6,496 nt of DNA, taken from positions 1-6,496 of the forward strand of contig CAMORF010000136.1 in assembly GCA_946623485.1 (NCBI GenBank). The letters are read 5' to 3'. The notes under the pieces are model-generated. The model searched no databases, was not told the DNA's origin, and saw only the letters and a program-made list of their open reading frames with translations. Positions 5,289-6,496 of this stretch are shown piece after piece (positions within the stretch are counted from its first letter, which is position 1; the number at the start of each line of letters is the position of its first letter). Made by a program: the position numbers and the translations under genes. The stretch is from an uncultured Clostridia bacterium (GTDB lineage Bacteria > Bacillota > Clostridia > Lachnospirales > Lachnospiraceae).

Positions 5289-6448
5289 AAGATCACCTGT
5301 CTTTTCCAGACCCTGCCTGTGGACGGATGGAATCCGCCAAACCCAAGATCCTCTACTTCCACCTCACACCGGTCAGGCGCGGTAAAGTATATGGTCAGCC
5401 GAAGCCTGGTCGCCCTGTTTTCCCGCTCCGGAAAATGATCCAGCCGCAGGATATGTCCTACCGTTTCCCCGCCATCCGCCGGGGTGGTGAGGATCGTCAC
5501 GCTCTGCTCTCCATCCGGAATCACGTCAAGCTGGCAATGTGCTTCATACCAGTTGAGCCCGGCGGGGATCAGAACCTGGTACTGCTCCTTCCCGCGCACG
5601 CGCACGCGGATGCCGATATCCTTGCTGATCTGGTCAACCCCCATGAAGAGAAGGTCCGGCATCTTTACATATCCAAGCCTTCCCATCACGCAATAACAGG
5701 CTCCCTTGGAAAACAGATTCTGCCCCTGAAAGGCATGCCTGCGGAAAGTCAGATACTGGAAGGATTTCGGCGCCCAGCTCCTGTCAAAATAATTGCCATA
5801 CAGATAACTCGTCGAGACGCTGCGGCGCTCAAACAGCTTGCCCAGAAGCTCATAAAACCTCCGATCGCGCTCCTTATCCCAATCTGCATCCGGCATCTTG
5901 CCCCGGGCACGGTCGCTGACGTCCGCAGACGCAATCTCATCAAACGAAGCGACTCCCGGCTTCACAGACCGGTCGATATGAAGGATGCTTCCCACAATCT
6001 GCTGGTTTTTCAGCTGGAGGAAAGCAACGTCACCGCTCCACAGCTCCCTGCGCATACTGACTACATAGTAGTAAAAGCTGGTTCGCCAGTCCTGCAGGAA
6101 GATATCCCGCCGCTCGATGCCCATCGCCTCAAGGGCTGCAATCAGGTGATCTCCCAGGCTTTGCGTCAGGCTGGGAACCGTAACGGCGATCCGCAGATCC
6201 CGCATCTGTTTCTCCCCTGGAACCGTATCGATCATTCTCGACAGAAACCGGCTGAGCGCCTGCGTCCCGAACCTGCCTCCGCGCATCGCGCCCTTCCACG
6301 CTTCCGCCGGCACACTCATCAGGCCATCCTCCCCTTCCCCGGGAAGCGACAGCGTCTGAGGCTCGGTAAGGTTTTTGTTGTACCAGGTAATCTGGGCTCC
6401 TTCCGCTGACATCTGTATTCCGATCAGTATACTCTTTCCCTCTTCCAT
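5285..6448 (-). CDS. Degenerate Hsp70/actin-fold protein (DUF5716-like)
   Basis: This 387-residue protein has no signal peptide. Residues 6-23 (ILIGIQMSAEGAQITWYN) look like the first strand-turn-strand of the actin/Hsp70 ATPase fold. Residues 85-155 (LRIAVTVPSL, then a helix and FLQDWRTSFYYYV, then VAFLQLKNQQIVGSIL) follow the Hsp70 pattern around the second lobe. The glycine-rich phosphate loops (DxGTT and DLGGGT) are absent, so ATP hydrolysis is doubtful. The middle (about 190-270) is rich in aromatic and basic residues. The C-terminus (about 280-387) is strand-rich, with YFTAPDRCEVEVEDLGFGGF reminiscent of an Hsp70 substrate-binding domain. I associate this layout with the DUF5716 family of clostridia, from memory only. 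AGGA at 6455-6458 is 6 bases before the ATG. It forms a coupled pair with the next gene. The upstream promoter is outside or at the window edge. Confidence 0.75.
   Translation of the reverse strand: MEEGKSILIGIQMSAEGAQITWYNKNLTEPQTLSLPGEGEDGLMSVPAEAWKGAMRGGRFGTQALSRFLSRMIDTVPGEKQMRDLRIAVTVPSLTQSLGDHLIAALEAMGIERRDIFLQDWRTSFYYYVVSMRRELWSGDVAFLQLKNQQIVGSILHIDRSVKPGVASFDEIASADVSDRARGKMPDADWDKERDRRFYELLGKLFERRSVSTSYLYGNYFDRSWAPKSFQYLTFRRHAFQGQNLFSKGACYCVMGRLGYVKMPDLLFMGVDQISKDIGIRVRVRGKEQYQVLIPAGLNWYEAHCQLDVIPDGEQSVTILTTPADGGETVGHILRLDHFPERENRATRLRLTIYFTAPDRCEVEVEDLGFGGFHPSTGRVWKRQVIL
5292..5298 (-). promoter_or_regulatory. Strong Shine-Dalgarno site inside the upstream gene
   Basis: AGGTGAT on the minus strand, 3 bases before the ATG at 5288, matches the distal part of the anti-Shine-Dalgarno complement. 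It lies within the final codons of the upstream gene and supports the ATGA-overlap start. Confidence 0.65.
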
Positions 6449-6478
6449 GGTTTATCCTGCCTGTCTGCAATCTATTTA

Positions 6479-6493
6479 AGATCCTTAGGATCT
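6479..6493. other. 15-base palindrome before the Hsp70-like gene
   Basis: AGATCCTTAGGATCT has perfect 7-base arms around one central base, about 30 bases upstream of the Hsp70-like start codon. It could be an operator, or the junction between chromosome and the repeat that begins at 6485. With the sequence ending three bases later, this cannot be settled. Confidence 0.4.
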
Positions 6494-6496
6494 GTT
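6485..6496 (+). repeat. Possible start of another repeat copy at the right edge
   Basis: TTAGGATCTGTT is identical to the outer end of the internal repeat (minus strand 4421-4410). A 12-base match alone could be chance in 6.5 kb. Its position at the edge, and its kinship with the AATCTGTT end beside purB, make a truncated third copy plausible. Confidence 0.35.

Noticed and set aside
5587..5612. Short alternating CGCACG run
   Set aside because: It encodes an Arg-Val-Arg-Val strand within the Hsp70-like gene and is explained by codon use; it is not a separate repeat feature.
5327..6409. Long plus-strand open frame antisense to the Hsp70-like gene
   Set aside because: It has the same shadow character, with no family motifs and no fitting ribosome site. 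The minus-strand gene has coherent domains, a Shine-Dalgarno site and an ATGA overlap.

Overview
The window reads as chromosomal DNA from a Clostridia-type Firmicute, most likely a moderately high-GC gut Lachnospiraceae-like bacterium. The reasons are the strong AGGA/GGAGG Shine-Dalgarno sites, a PurF with a cleaved propeptide and four Fe-S cysteines (Bacillus/Clostridium type), a PurB of the long eukaryote-like type found in clostridia, and an Hsp70-like/TPR gene pair that I recall, without having checked, from Lachnospiraceae (DUF5716-like). All five genes lie on the minus strand, so transcription runs from high to low coordinates. Coding density is high and no gene-free stretch exceeds about 170 bases.

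From right to left. 6448-5285 encodes a degenerate actin/Hsp70-fold protein, and 5288-4491 a helical TPR-like protein. The two overlap by ATGA and are almost certainly translationally coupled. 4490-4322 is an AT-richer intergenic stretch with a hairpin, a good extended -10 promoter and a full copy of a roughly 79-base repeat. 4321-3212 encodes a membrane-anchored calcineurin-like metallophosphoesterase with altered active-site motifs. Its first part contains three 27-base tandem repeats and a textbook intrinsic terminator inside the reading frame. 3211-3062 holds a candidate promoter and a structured leader for purF. 3061-1601 is purF (first committed step of de novo purine synthesis, TTG start), then a 68-base spacer with a perfect hairpin, then purB at 1532-99. 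PurF and PurB act in the same pathway: PurF makes phosphoribosylamine from PRPP and glutamine, and PurB cleaves SAICAR and adenylosuccinate.

The most unusual structure is a perfect 54-base inverted repeat (1-54 and 4343-4396) bracketing purB, purF and the phosphoesterase gene. The left copy belongs to an imperfect palindrome abutting the purB stop codon. The last 12 bases of the window repeat the outer end of the internal copy, so both window edges appear to cut into members of one dispersed repeat family. This could be a MITE-like or regulatory repeat, recombination-active inverted repeats, or a trace of how the sequence was assembled; sequence alone does not decide. No tRNA, rRNA, CRISPR array, transposase or recognisable riboswitch was seen.
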